The position numbers and the translations under genes were made by a program. From positions 409,852,248 to 409,916,247 of the forward strand of contig CM057347.1 in assembly GCA_030015575.1 (NCBI GenBank): DNA of 64,000 nt, written 5' to 3'. The stretch is from Agapanthus africanus. Lineage: Eukaryota; Streptophyta; Magnoliopsida; Asparagales; Amaryllidaceae. The notes beneath the pieces are model-generated. The model was given only the letters and a program-made list of their open reading frames with translations, was not told the DNA's origin and did not search any database. Shown in pieces: positions 51,945 through 63,836 of the stretch (position 1 is the stretch's first letter; every line of letters starts with the position of its first letter).

Positions 51945-54347
51945 TATGTTTACATCAATATATTTCTTTTATTATCGATTGTTGAATGTTTCCTGTTGAA
52001 TACTTCCTTTTCATTACATATTCATACATGTATTTCGCCTCTGTGCATGAGCTTTATACTTTACCCTTAGGGATTTTTGCTAAGTGCGAGCGTCATTGTA
52101 GTGTCGTACATAAATCAGCACGTTTTGGACATCATTTCCATTTAAGCAGGCACGCAGTCGTGAATGAACGCTTAGTGGAGCGTGAACCAACGACTCTCCT
52201 TACTGCCTTGCACAGTACAAGGTTGGTGCTCGTGGGTTGCGCCTTTCTGTCTTGACTGGACGTGAAGTAGTTTATATACTCATTTCGGAGTTTGTTTAGT
52301 TTACCTACCTTGGGATTGTAGGCAGACTTGTCCTAACGTCACAGTTAAGGGTCTGCGGTACTAAGGTTTTTATTCATCGTACCGTCGCATTGGCCGATGC
52401 ATTCCCTGATACGCAATCTTGCTGTTCGAGTAGCCCTGCGATTGCCATGCCTCTGATCCCTTCGGGGCTGGGCAAGACGTCCTCAGATAATCATCCAGGC
52501 TATATTACCGTCAGAAGAGCATATTCTCCCCAGAAATCGTAAGGATTTCTAAGTGTTCATCGCCTCCGTGATCCTCAAGGATCTCATTCGCATCGTGAGG
52601 ACCCGTAAGTAGCTTATTTATTTTAGTGGCATGTAACTCTGGCAAATGTGGCCCGTAGATAGTCCATCTTGACTTCCTTGTAGGGCAGCGATGGCTTAGG
52701 AAACAGGTTCAGATCTGCTGCTTAAGACTTTTCAACTTTATGAGCCATGAGGGTCTCATGCAGACTTTTCTCCCTACGAGTCAAGAGGATCCCGTAGGTG
52801 CATTTTCTCCTTAGGAGTCGTGAGGACTCCTAAGTGCGTTTTCTCTTGAGAGTCGTAAGGATCTCACAAGAGAATTCCCCCCTTTACAAGTCGAGATGAC
52901 TCATAAGTGGTTTTTTCCCTCCTTGTCGATATTCGACTTTGGAGAGTGTGGCCCATGGATAGTATACAATATTCCATCTTGGACCTACTTGCAGGGCCCC
53001 ATTGCTTAGGAAACAGGTTGATATCCCCGTTGCTTAAGGCCTTTTCCCTACAAGTCGAGACGAGTCGAGAAGTTCTCGCAGGAACACTGTTTTCCCTACG
53101 AGTCGAGATGAATCGAGAAGTTCTTGCAAGAATTTCCTAACGTCACAGTTAACCACTGCTGATAGAAGTCCATTAGGGTCTGTGGTACTAAGGTTTTTGT
53201 CAGTCGTACCGTCGCGTTGGCTGATGCATTCCCCGATACGCAATCTTGTTGTTCGAGTAGCCCCACGACTGTCGTGTATCTGATCCCTTCGGGGGCTGGA
53301 CAAGACGTCTTCAAGTAATCTCCCAGGTCATATTACCGTCGGAAGAGCAAGCGTTAGGGATTTTCCATGCCGCTTTTTACTTAAGGTTAGGCTCAGTTTA
53401 GGGAGCCCCGATGAGTCATGACCACTCCGCGCTGGTATGGGATGATCTCCGATAGACTTTCAGGTTTTATTTGAGTTGTCGTCAAGACCCTGAAGCTAGG
53501 GATCTTCCTTTGCTTCGTTTGTTGACATCGTGTCTGCAATATTGCGACGAATGTCGAGGTTGTCTCTAGGTTGTCTGTGAACCGTCAAGTCTTGGAACTA
53601 GGGACTTTGCTATGGCTCTATTATTTTGATCATGGGGTCAGTTGTTGACGTTGCGTCTGCATCCTGCTAGAGTGAGAAGCCACGTTGTTGTTGATCTCTA
53701 GGCTGTAGATGTTGCCGTCGAGACTTGGAACTAGAGACTTTGCCATGGCTCCATTGTTTTGACCCTGGGGTTGGTTGTTGACGTTGCGTCTGCATCCTGC
53801 TGGTGTGAGAAGGAACGCCGTGGTGATCTCTAGGCTGTAGATGTCGCCGTTGAGACCCTGAAGCTAGGGATCTTCCTTCGCTTCGTTTGTTGACATTGTG
53901 TCTGCTATATTGCGACGAATGTCGAGGTTGTTTCTAGGTTGTCTGTGAACCGTCGAGTCTTGGAACTAGGGACTTTGCCATGGCTCCATTGTTTTAACCC
54001 TGGGGTCGGTTGTTGACGTTGCGGCTGCATCCTGCTGGAGTAAGAAGGGACGTCGTTGTTGATCTCTAGGCTGTAGATGTTGTCGTCGAGGCTTGGAACT
54101 AGGGACTTTGCCATGGCTCTATTGTTTTGACCCTGGGGTCGGTTGTTGACGTTGTGTCTGCATCCTGCTGGAGTAAGAAGGGATGTCGTTGTTGATCTTT
54201 AGGCTGTAGATGTTGCCGTCGAGGCTTGGTGTGAGAAGGAACGTTGTGGTGATCTCTAGGCCGTAGATGTCGTCGTCGAGACCCTGAAGCTAAGGATTTT
54301 TCTTCGCTTCGTTTATTGACATTGTGTCTGCTATATTGCGACGAATG
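51945..54347 (-). repeat. 3' repeat region of the second Tat element
   Basis: 52310-52540 is duplicated at about 53135-53360 (both with CCTAACGTCACAGTTAA and a TACTAAGGTTTTT/GTACCGTCGC stretch). 52540-53120 repeats the short ACTCGTAAGG-type motif seen in the first element. 53460-54347 is a tandem array. Short ORFs here (51986-52255, 53905-54359) are repeat-derived and not credible. Confidence 0.75.
53460..54347 (-). repeat. Long-unit tandem array in the second Tat 3' region
   Basis: Diverged units, roughly 130 bp, containing GGAACTAGGGACTTTGCCAT (starts near 53598, 53729, 53961, 54091) or the variant GAAGCTAGGGATCTTCCTT (near 53490, 53860, 54283), and TGCATCCTGCTGGAGT. The same sequence is single-copy at about 20260-20360 in the first Tat element. 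Confidence 0.75.
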
Positions 54348-55130
54348 ACTGAACCGCATTCACCACAATAAAGTGACACGCCGGTTAAGATCAGCTAAAA
54401 GAGGCGGCCAGGCAAGACTAACTCTGCTCTTGCTCCTAACCGGGAACAAGCGAACCCCTATCTAATGTAAAATGTAGGCCCGTGTGTGTTGCTCGATCGC
54501 CGCAAGGGTAGCATTCATGGCAGGCTCAGTACTAAACGTCTCCCGTAGCCAACTTAAGTTAATACTACTGCCTCTCCTCTGCCCAACAGGCGAAATCCTA
54601 CCCAATAAGCTGGGACACAAATCCGATCAATCGTGGCTGTACTCCACAGCAACCACCTCTTCGTCTATAGGCAGACCAAGCAGCACAGCGACATCCTGAA
54701 GGGTGATAGACATCTCACTAACTCTAAAATGAAATGTGCAGGTCTCTAGTCTCCATCTATCTACCAAAGTCATAATCAAGCCTCTATCCAGACGTATATA
54801 CTCTAATCTAGATAGAAAATGAAAGCCTATTGCGGCTCAGCCTGCATACGAGCATCTCCAGCTGGGATTCTGCTGCTCTGGACTGAATGATCAGCGCATG
54901 TAATCACCTGATCACTCTACCAATTACATAAAAAAATGACTTGTATCAGTAACTTATAAATAACATATGTTATTAGAGAAAATAAAATTACAAAGTTTTA
55001 CCTGTACTACTGCGGCTTTGGCTGACCTGTAGTCAGCCTGCAAGTACAGAACACTCGCATCTATAGGTCCAGGCTCCATAGGTATATCTGCACAACGAAA
55101 AGGTCGAGTCATATTATCTTTTGAAAAAAT
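54348..55130 (-). pseudogene. Plant mobile domain gene fragment next to the MULE
   Basis: Minus-strand reading gives LDRGLIMTLVDRWRLETCTF, then MSITLQDVAVLLGLPID and, further on, RAYILH and SLAWPPLLADLNRRVTLLW: the conserved order of a plant mobile domain protein. An upstream exon (about 55010-55110, with PIDASVLYLQADYRS) ends at a GTAAAA donor. Stops occur near 54465 and elsewhere, and the reading is cut off at 54347 by Tat repeat sequence. It lies 3' of the transposase on the same strand; PMD sequence is known to travel in MULEs. Confidence 0.75.
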
Positions 55131-55248
55131 GAGCATGTATAACAAAGAACATATGTGTGCGTGTATGTGTGTGTAGACTTATGTTTGTTTTTTGTATTTG
55201 GATGTGTGTGTATATGCATGTGTGTGTATTTTAAAGTATAGACGGTGA

Positions 55249-58200
55249 TTACCAATGGCGATGTGGGGCTGGAGGATTTTTGCATCGTGCCTTATTATGA
55301 CCATACTCATTGCAAATACTGCATCTATTTTGCCTACGTCCTTCTCGTGAATCATCCATAACACTTTTGATACGAGTAAAATGCGGTCGTCTTGCTTGTC
55401 TTCTACCGATAGGTAGTAATATCATTGGATCGTTGTATACCTCCCAATTTCGGTTATTCTGGAGCAATCACAAATTTTTTTTGACTATGGATCTACTACC
55501 AGAAATTCAATGCGTAATCTCAGCATTCAATGTGTATTCCTGAATAATCTCATTTTTAAATTATTCAACCATTTCATTTTACCAAGTTCAACGTTAGCCA
55601 GATTAGTCAACATTTATATGTTTCGATGCAACAAAAAGATGTTATTTGTAACAAGTAGTTTTGTTGGTTGGTTAATTGGTCACATTTTATTCATGAAATG
55701 GGTTGGATTGGTATTATTCTAGATACGGCAAAATCATTCGATTCGATCTAATAAGTACCAGGGCATAAGCAGTTTTGTATTTGGGGACAGAATACCACTT
55801 CGAAGTAAGATCGTGATGTGCAATGTTCTCCCCACCCTCTACTCATGTGCATGCTGAAATTACATATGAACAAAGCAACTTTTGCAACTTAGGAATATTG
55901 CACGTACAACTGCAGTTCCTACCATCGATGACCACGCCGTAATTTTTCCTATCTTTGTCGGTCACCTGCCTTTCGGACTGGCTGAACCTCACGATCCAAG
56001 CAGGCCTAGCATCAGTAGCCCCTTTTGTTATTAATTGTTCGAACTTAGGACATAACTTTGCCGTCCGCTTTTGTCCTTCCTGACGTCGTGCAAAGAAGTA
56101 TTTGTTCGCTCTGTAAAGCGTCTGTCCTTCTAAGGCTTGAATAGACAAAATTCGAGATCCTTTTAAGACCCTGTTAAAACTTTCTGAAGCATTTGTAGTC
56201 ATCATGCAAAATTGCCTACCACCATCTTTCGAAAGAGCCTATCTTTTTTCTTTATTTTAAAGACTACTTTCAATTCAAGCATCTGCTCTTGGACATATAC
56301 GTTTAACTTTCTCTTTCAACTTTGTATATGTCAAGTTATCTGGTGCACATGCAATTTGAGAGAACAAACTCTGTAAGGTTTTACCACTAAATCCAGTAGC
56401 TGAGAAGTTGGTTCTGATATGTCGCATACAATAACGATGAGTGTGAGGTTCCGGCCATGATTTTCTTAGTGCAGTCGGAATCCCTTTCATCCGGTCAGAT
56501 ATGAAAGTAATGTGTCTTCCCCGCACGGATGGAATGTAGAGATGAATGCAAGCAACGAACCACTCTTAATTTTTAGTGGTTTCACCTCCAACTACAGCAT
56601 ATGCCAAAGGATAAAGGCCATCATTTGCATCAGAATCGATAGTGATGAGCAAAGTCCTATTGTATTTGTTGTATAAGTGTGTCCCATCAATACTGAGAAC
56701 GGGACAAAAATAAGCGAAACTATCAATGACCAGTCCGAATGCCCAAAATGCACCGATAAAATATCACGTTCTTTCTGACATTGAAGCGTCGGTTATCTTG
56801 AAGACAGTCCCGGGATTAGTAGATTTGATACCGGCAAGATATCGTGACAAATGTTCATACGAATCTTCCCAATCTTCATATATTTTAGATAATGTCCTGT
56901 TCAACGCATTCCATACTTTTATATAATTTATTTCAATGAATAATGTATCTTTTATAAGCACTTGAATCGCTTTAGGGGTCAAATCGACATCCTCTTTCAC
57001 AAAAGGTAATATCCTATTACATATGAATGTAAAAGCGGCATGTTTATGATTTGAATTCACTACAGGATTCACATAAGTATGATTACCCGCATAATTTTTT
57101 ATCTGCCAATATCCCGTCGTTGATTTCTTCGATATATATACATGAAGCCTCCATTGGCAGTTCGCGTCTGTTTTACAAACGACAGTGTACTTGGTCGTGA
57201 TAGTATTGATTGGTTTATAAGAAACTCCGTGTTTAATTGACCAAACGATAACTGCCTGAATTAACTTTTCCTTATTCTCGAACAAATCGCCGACCTTTAA
57301 CCCACTTTAAATATCGATTGTCAAAAGCCCATCAGCACGAAAGTTGACATTCTCCATTATCGCTGTAGATAACATGTGAGCATCTGTCATGTTATCGGCA
57401 AGTGGATCTTCAAATGCAACGAACTTGTTATTAACATATGAATTAGTAATCCAGTGTCTATCATTCGTATTGTCAAGGACATGTACAATTTGCATGCTAT
57501 CTTGTGCTTGAATCTAGTCCTCATTACTAGCATCATCATCACTTTCATCTTTATTATGTTCCAACACCGCTGGATCCGTAGCAGGTACATCGGTTGGATG
57601 TGCGGAACCAATATTAGGGACTTTCATGGTACCTGATGTTCCGGCTTCATACCGACGAAATCCCGACATATCGTCTGTAAACGATGTCCATCCCGTATTG
57701 TATGACTGCATGTGCTCGGTATTTTGGGGCAGAATATTGAAGCCGAAACTTGGCGTGGACATACAATTAAAACTGAAACTTGGTGTTGGCTGCAATTATA
57801 ACCGACCAACGATACATAATAACTGCATACAAATTTATGAATACTTAGTAACTATAGCATATCTCCACTCTCAATAAATAGTGTTCCGCTAAATGTATAT
57901 ACGGTATAAAGATGTGCAAAGTGATACTTGTTTCGTAAACTGCCAATTTACCGGCGTCCCACTTGATCTGCCTTCACCTACGTAACTTTGATCTTTATAT
58001 TGTTAATCATTGGTGGGAGACATAAAGCAGGTAGAATCAGCATTCATATTGAGCATGCGTGTCATCTTTCCTTGCAGGTAATGCTCGAATGCTCGAAATG
58101 AAGAGATATGCACTTCAGAATATGGTTCGGGCAGTTAAGCGGACGTCAATATCTCCTTCTTCACAAATAGCTAGATCGATTTTGATTCCGATGCAAGCAT

Positions 58201-58365
58201 AACTTGTGTATCCTCCTCATCGGATACTTCAATGGCGGTATATTCATGCTCCGTCGGCCATTTGCATATTAAGAAGATATTGAACTCTAACGGATTGATT
58301 TTGATAGCTTTGTACACTACTTGGCACATCTCATTATATGTGCTAGATTTCTTGACTCTAGTCAT
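55249..58365 (-). pseudogene. Mutator-like transposase, broken
   Basis: Pieces from right to left: N-terminal exon (58365-58171, FNIFLICKWP..EYTAIEVSDEED); linker (57795-57514); N-terminal block 57495-57307; zinc-binding DNA-binding domain (57285-56950, FENKEKLIQAVIVWSIKHG, NCQWRLHV, YAGNHTY); the transposase core with SIDGTHLYNKY (about 56690) and FISDRMKGI (about 56500); SWIM-type finger (55870-55930, CSCTC..., His replaced by Tyr); and a C-terminal CCHC knuckle (about 55265-55325, CSICNEYGHNKARC). Most of 57285-55843 is one frame with stops at 56764, near 56575, and three near 56220-56277, so this copy is non-functional. Transposase would act in the nucleus on terminal inverted repeats. 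Confidence 0.82.
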
Positions 58366-58499
58366 TTTAGTTTTTCCTCCGACATATTCACGAATATTAC
58401 TTTTTCCAATCGATAATTGATCACCGAAATAGCAAACTAGATGGATATAATTATCCGCTATTTTTCCACCTTTCAGAAATATTGATGCATGTTTTGAGA

Positions 58500-59140
58500 G
58501 TTCTCATCAAACAATCTATTTATTTATCTTCATATTTATACTCATCTAATTATATAAAATTATAATAAAATCCATATTTCTATCATGTAACAAGTTGCAA
58601 GAACTTGTATCCTACTAATTGATCCGTCACAAGTAAAATCGGGAAAAACTCCTAGTATGTACCCAATTTATTCGAATTGCTTTCCAATACAAAATTATAA
58701 CCAAATTTTTTTTATGAATTTTTTTAAAATAAATTTTGGGTTTAGCCAACCTTCTAAATGCTCACAATGGTGATGACGATGAGGGTGATTGTTCGTCCGT
58801 GAATTTCCACCTAAATCTGCATGAGCGAGAGAATGTGAGATCGAGAGATGATAGACAGAGAAGGGATCGCGAGATCGTGAGTGAGAGATGAGAGAGAGAC
58901 ACGGGGAGAGAGATGAGAGAGAGACCGGAGAGGGAGAGATCGCCGGGGAAGGGGGAAGAGAGGTCTCGGGAGGAGGTCAGGAGGAATAGAGGTCTCAGGG
59001 GAAGAGAGAGAGAGAGTGAGCAAACGAGAGAGAGAATAGTGAGGAATGAAGGAAGATAATTGATCGTATCTATTTAAGTCAGGGACTGGTGCGCACTTTC
59101 AAAATGTGCCCTATTGTTTTGCACAAAAATATATGGGCGC
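58500..59140. other. MULE upstream region with GA-rich tract
   Basis: AT-rich flank (58500-58760), then a purine-rich low-complexity tract (about 58825-59040, many GAGAGA runs). On the minus strand it is a CT-rich stretch upstream of the transposase, as in many plant 5' UTRs. No coding sequence. Confidence 0.5.
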
Positions 59141-59237
59141 AGTTTAGAACTGCGCCCAGTACATTTGTATGGGGCGCAGTTTGAAACTGCGTTCTTAATT
59201 TTTTTTTATTGACGCCAACGTTTGGTTGGCGCCTACG
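59140..59237. repeat. Cluster of three palindromic hairpins
   Basis: GGGCGCAGTTTAGAACTGCGCCC-type (about 59133-59158 region), GCGCAGTTTGAAACTGCG (about 59175-59192) and CGCCAACGTTTGGTTGGCG (about 59213-59231) follow one another; the first two share the same arm sequence. This could be subterminal MULE sequence or an independent hairpin element. Confidence 0.65.
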
Positions 59238-60698
59238 AGACAGAAAGTGGCATATTTTTGTAATATGTTTTGAAAGTGATTTGTTTTTAAAAATATTATT
59301 TTAATATGGTTTAATATAAAAAAATTATACTCGATTTTTAGGTTATATTTAGTAATAATATTAATTAGCTCCCCATGTATTTTCTTTTTCAAGAAATTTG
59401 ACTTGTAAACTTCTCTATGAATATTTAGACCCATGTATCATATATTTGATGCTTGTGCAAGTTTATAAGAAAAGAAATTCCACGTTTCCGGTCACGGAAT
59501 GACATAATTAAGAGTCGTAATTACCAAGAATTGTTATTAAATAAGAAGGATGTCCATTGCAGAGAGTCTGCGATATACAATATGGCTACTTGGCTAGGAT
59601 AGTGTTACTAATTGTGGCGGTTAAATCACTTGAGAGTGTCTGTAATCTATATTTTAAAAGTTAAATATTTCATTTTTCTTCTCCAATTAATTTTCGATGA
59701 ATAAAGGTAGATATAAATACAACAGGGGCTTTAGCAAATTCTTTAACGAAATGGATTAATAAACCAGCAAGGTGTTTTATCGGACATTCCTGTCTTAAGA
59801 AGTAAAGTATTTGTATGTGGTCATCTCTAGTTAATCTTGCAAGAGTTTCTTGAAATTACATATTATCATGCATGGATATTCCTTAGGTCCACTAAGATGT
59901 AATAGGAAAGCCTATTTTCGGATACTAGCTCATTTATGTAAGCATTTTAGGTTGTATTTAGCAAATATATTTTTGCTGGGGAATGGCCATCGAACATATG
60001 ATATTTATACTTTTCAAAGTAGGTAGGATTATTTAGGGATGTTGATATTACTGGCCAAGGCATATTATTTTTTGCACTCCGATTAATTTTATGCAAACTT
60101 CTCAATGAATATTTATACCCATATCATATATTTGTTGCTTACTCCAGTTTATAAGAATAGAATTTTCCATGTCTCTGGTTGCAGAATGGTATAATTAAAA
60201 ATAAAAAGGCTGTCCATTGTAGAGCGTCTTCTATATATATAATATGGCTAGAATCGTGTTACTAATTGTGACAGTTGAACCACTTGAGAGAGTTTGCAAT
60301 CTGTATTTGAGAAGTTAAATATCTCATTTTTCTCCAATTACTTTTCGATGAATTAGTGGGTATATAAATACAGTAGGGGCTCTAGCAAATTCTATAATGA
60401 AATGAATTTGCGAACAAGCATTCAGTTGCATTGCTTGAGCCCTGCACAGTAGTTTATCCTACATTCTTGTCTTAAGAGGCAAAGTATTTGTATGTGGTCA
60501 TCTCTAGTAAACCTCATTTGGATTCTCCTTCTAATAAGCCTCAAGAGGCATTTGTTTATGATTTTGATAGTTTGTTACGTATTTCTTCTTTCCAGAATCC
60601 ATCAGTAATTTGAACTTTCTGGTTAACTTGTTATCTTACCAGTAATCTTATTTCATATCCTTCTTTGAAAATTAATTAAGTTCCTTGATGAAATGCAG
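59238..60698. repeat. Intergenic region with a diverged direct duplication
   Basis: About 59410-59830 resembles about 60095-60500 in the same orientation (for example GTCCATTG(C/T)AGAG and GTATTTGTATGTGGTCATCT), offset by roughly 690 bp. No ORF of note. The proximal end becomes intron-like just before the 60698/60699 acceptor. Confidence 0.65.
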
Positions 60699-62217
60699 GC
60701 AAGCAAAGGAAGCCCTTAATTAAGGTGCTTAAGAAACAATTAGGAAGTAAAGATCCCAAAGTACAGATTCTTGCCCTCGTTGTAAGTATAGAGGACCGCT
60801 CATATGCATTCTTACTTCCAATTCTCTAAGATCTGAGAGAATTTGACAAGTAATTTGTTATTTTGAAAATAAGGGAATTACAATGCTCTTAGGATGGCCC
60901 AAGGCAAACTAGAGATCCAAATACTTGGAATATTTTGCAATATATTTTGTTCGATATCCGATCATCTCTAGAATGGCGGGCCTCAAGCACCCGCTACCAT
61001 TTTTTCTCTAAAATAGAAGACTGCTTATTGTATATGTGCTAAGCTTTGTTTAGTAAGGATTTCAGCTTTATTTGTATTTATGGAAAAAAAAATGAACAAT
61101 ATAGACATGCTAGAAATATATGAAAACTTTCTTGCAATAGAAGTCAAGAGCCCTTACATATGCAGATCCTGCCGATTGTGTATGTGTACAAAGAATGGTA
61201 TATCATCATCTTCTATGTTACACCAATACCCTTCCTCACAACTTGATCCTGGTATTGAAATTCTATGTGCAGGTGTCAGAGACTCTAAGCAAAACTTGTG
61301 GGGAGAAAGTTCACTTCCAAATTGTTGAACATAATATCTTACAAGAATTGGTAAAAATAGCGAAGAAGAAGGTATGCACTAATACGCATGCCGCTTACAA
61401 AGAATATCTCGATATAGCGAACACTAATACGCATACCGCTTACAAGAATTGGTAGTTATTACTCTGACTGTTTTGTTTTTTTTTTGGCCATTGACAAAGA
61501 ATATCTTGATATATATAATAATTAAAACAAATTAATGCACTGAAGGCCGAGACCTATTGTTAGAATAAATGAAATGGAGAAATTGGTATCCATGCATGTC
61601 TCATCTAGGCATACTACACCTGATCATGTGCTCTCTGCTCTCCTATTAGTATTAGTGCTTGCCTTTTGTAACGATATTCCTTAAAGCTTAGTGGCATCAT
61701 TTGGTAATCTATTATATTTGTGAACCTTGGAGAACAATGTCCTGCATTTGATAAATGATATAAGCCTATATAGACATAAAGGATATAGTCCTTCCTTGCA
61801 TCTTCCATATGATGGATCCAGGGTGAACATTCTTAAATCTTAAATGCCTCTACTTGTAGTATAAAGAGCTAATAAGTAGAAGCATGCAGCTGTCTCTTTT
61901 GTCTATTTACTTTAAATTCTATGTGGTGGCCTTCCTTGCTTGCCTCGTACTAAATAGCTAATCATAGTCGCCCCCATCTTCTAGTAATCGCGACAAACAC
62001 TCTTTCTCTCTGAACTTCATAGCTTAATGTTGGAACTACGTCCTAATTGTTTCTTTTGACAGGCTGCGGGTGTAGAATTTCCGCCTCGTACAGAGAACAC
62101 TGCACCATTGTTTACACCTCCCCAAACTCACCCAATTGCATCTCAATCTGTTACTTCTACATACGAAGATGCGCCACTAGAAGATTCACTTGAGGATGAT
62201 GATGGTTCTGCTCTCAG
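60699..62217 (+). pseudogene. TOM1-like (VHS domain) gene fragment, three exons
   Basis: Exon 60699-60781 (acceptor ATGCAG, donor GTAAGT) gives LKKQLGSKDPKVQILALV. Exon 61273-61371 (99 nt, donor GTATGC) gives VSETLSKTCGEKVHFQIVEH, then NILQELVKIAKKK. Exon 62063-62217 gives AGVEFPPRTENTAPLFTPPQ followed by an acidic stretch. These match the VHS domain and linker of plant TOM1-like proteins, which bind ubiquitinated cargo at endosomes. The first coding exon, the exon normally between 61371 and 62063, and the GAT domain are not seen, so this is most likely a truncated or captured fragment. Splice sites look intact. Confidence 0.75.
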
Positions 62218-63836
62218 GTACTTGTTTTGCGGATACTCTTATTAAATTTAATAAGAGAAAACCGAGTATACATTGCTACTATAGGAAATTCCTATAGTTG
62301 AGGGAACCATGGCCTCATTATATTCATTCATCCATGTACGAGCTTGTTTTGCAAATACTCAAAACTTCTATACTAGAATGAAAAGAAGTAAAGAGAACTG
62401 GACCAATGAATAGGATTATGCAATGTGTCCGAGCCACGGTAGGAAATTCCTACTGTGGCAATTTATATTCTGAATCCTTATTCAATCATATGCTGCTATA
62501 TTTGTTATAGTTCTTTGGGGAACTGAGCATATGCTATAACTAGTCGGGCTGTAGTTTAATCATAGTGCAGACATGCTATATTCTTCATGCTTCAAAGTAC
62601 ATTTGATGGAGGTCCTTTTCAGATCTCCGTGAGATGTTATCTTCCGTTGATCTCCCAGTGGATTTTGGTGGTGATCTTCTATTGCGTGTGGATCTCAATG
62701 GGTTTTGGTGAGAATGGTGATTTTAGGAGTTTAGCGCCGAGTACCTGCAAAGAAGTCCCGGAGTGGTTTGGTACCACCGAGGACCCTCCGACGATCAAGT
62801 TAGTGCGAGATCCGAGCAGAGTAACGGCTAAGTGGAATAAAAAATGGCTTACTTGACCTCTCGGTGATGAGGGTTTATATAGCGGCGGCATCACGCAGCA
62901 GCAGGCGCGAGAATCTCGCCGGCAGTTACGCTCCCGACGTCACCCCCGCGTAAAGAGCAGATCGCCCATTAATGGGGATCGTGATGGCGTGGAACGTGGG
63001 ACGTTGCTGGCGGAGAATCTGCGCATGGCGAGATTTGCGGAGCGGCGGTTACGTCTGTGAGTGGTGGAGTTGGTCGGAGGGACCGAGGAAGACAGCCTCA
63101 GCTGGGGAGCTCGGAGATGAGCAAGAGGGCCGAGGAGTCCTGGTCCTGTGGCAGCTCGGGACGAGCTGAGGGGCCGAGGAGGCCAATTTGCAGAAAGCCC
63201 CGAGGAGGGCCAGCTTGTGCTCGCGGGTCGGGTACAGGGGTTGTCTGGTCGGCCCCTGTGGCCCTTCCTTCTGGGTTCTGGGACACGTCATCTGCCACGT
63301 GTCCAGATCTTGGAGACCGCCAATATTGAGCATCATCATTAGCCCCCCACTCTTGCCCCGACCAGCTAGCGGGTCGGGTCGGGAGTGGACTGCCAGACCT
63401 CCCGAGATGAGCTCCTTCCTAAGGCTTTGTCGGGACGAGTCCTCGGGCTGTCAGTTGTCTTTTCTACTAGCGAATCGGGGTGAGATCTCCGCATTTAAGG
63501 AAGGTGCGCCGGTTCGTGCACTCTGTCACTGAAGCGACGGTCCACTTGTCAAGCGTCGATTGGCCGACGCGACGTATGCAGGCCTGCGGCGTCTGATGGG
63601 ACGCGGTCCAGCGCAGGGTCGACACGTGGGGCGATCGGAGCCGCTGGACGCGAGGAGTCGTTTTGGCGGGAGATGATGGGCGTCGTTGGATGAGGTCGCT
63701 TGCAGCAATAAACAGGGGTGGGGCCCGTCCTTGGGCCCCTACTCTTTCATTTTTCCCTCTTTTAAGTCCTGGTTGCTCGGCGCTCGTTTTCTTTCTCCCG
63801 CTTTCGGCCCCCAAGGATTCCATTTTTCAAGGTTAG
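62218..63836. other. GC-shifted non-coding region before the terminal ORF
   Basis: 62218-62600 is AT-rich and unremarkable. From about 62700 the GC content rises sharply. TCCGACGATCAAGTTAG (about 62787-62803) and GGGTTTATATAGCGGCGGC (about 62870-62888, TATA-like) suggest LTR or promoter-type repeat sequence. Several overlapping ORFs on both strands (62972-63823) reflect the GC content and show no family pattern. Confidence 0.45.

Larger units (their letters stand above)
44707..54347 (-). mobile_element. Second Tat-lineage element, 5'-truncated, minus strand
   Basis: Reads right to left as 3' repeats (51945-54347), antisense ORFs on the plus strand (50437-51944), then LTR (50367 down to 44707). 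This is the same order as 18843-38668 of the first Tat element. gag, pol and the 5' LTR are missing: the sequence stops in the middle of a tandem repeat at 54347, next to PMD/MULE sequence. The LTR is related to, but clearly diverged from, that of the first element. Confidence 0.75.

Noticed and set aside
62972-63823. Overlapping ORFs on both strands
   Set aside because: Expected in GC-rich DNA; none shows a coherent domain.
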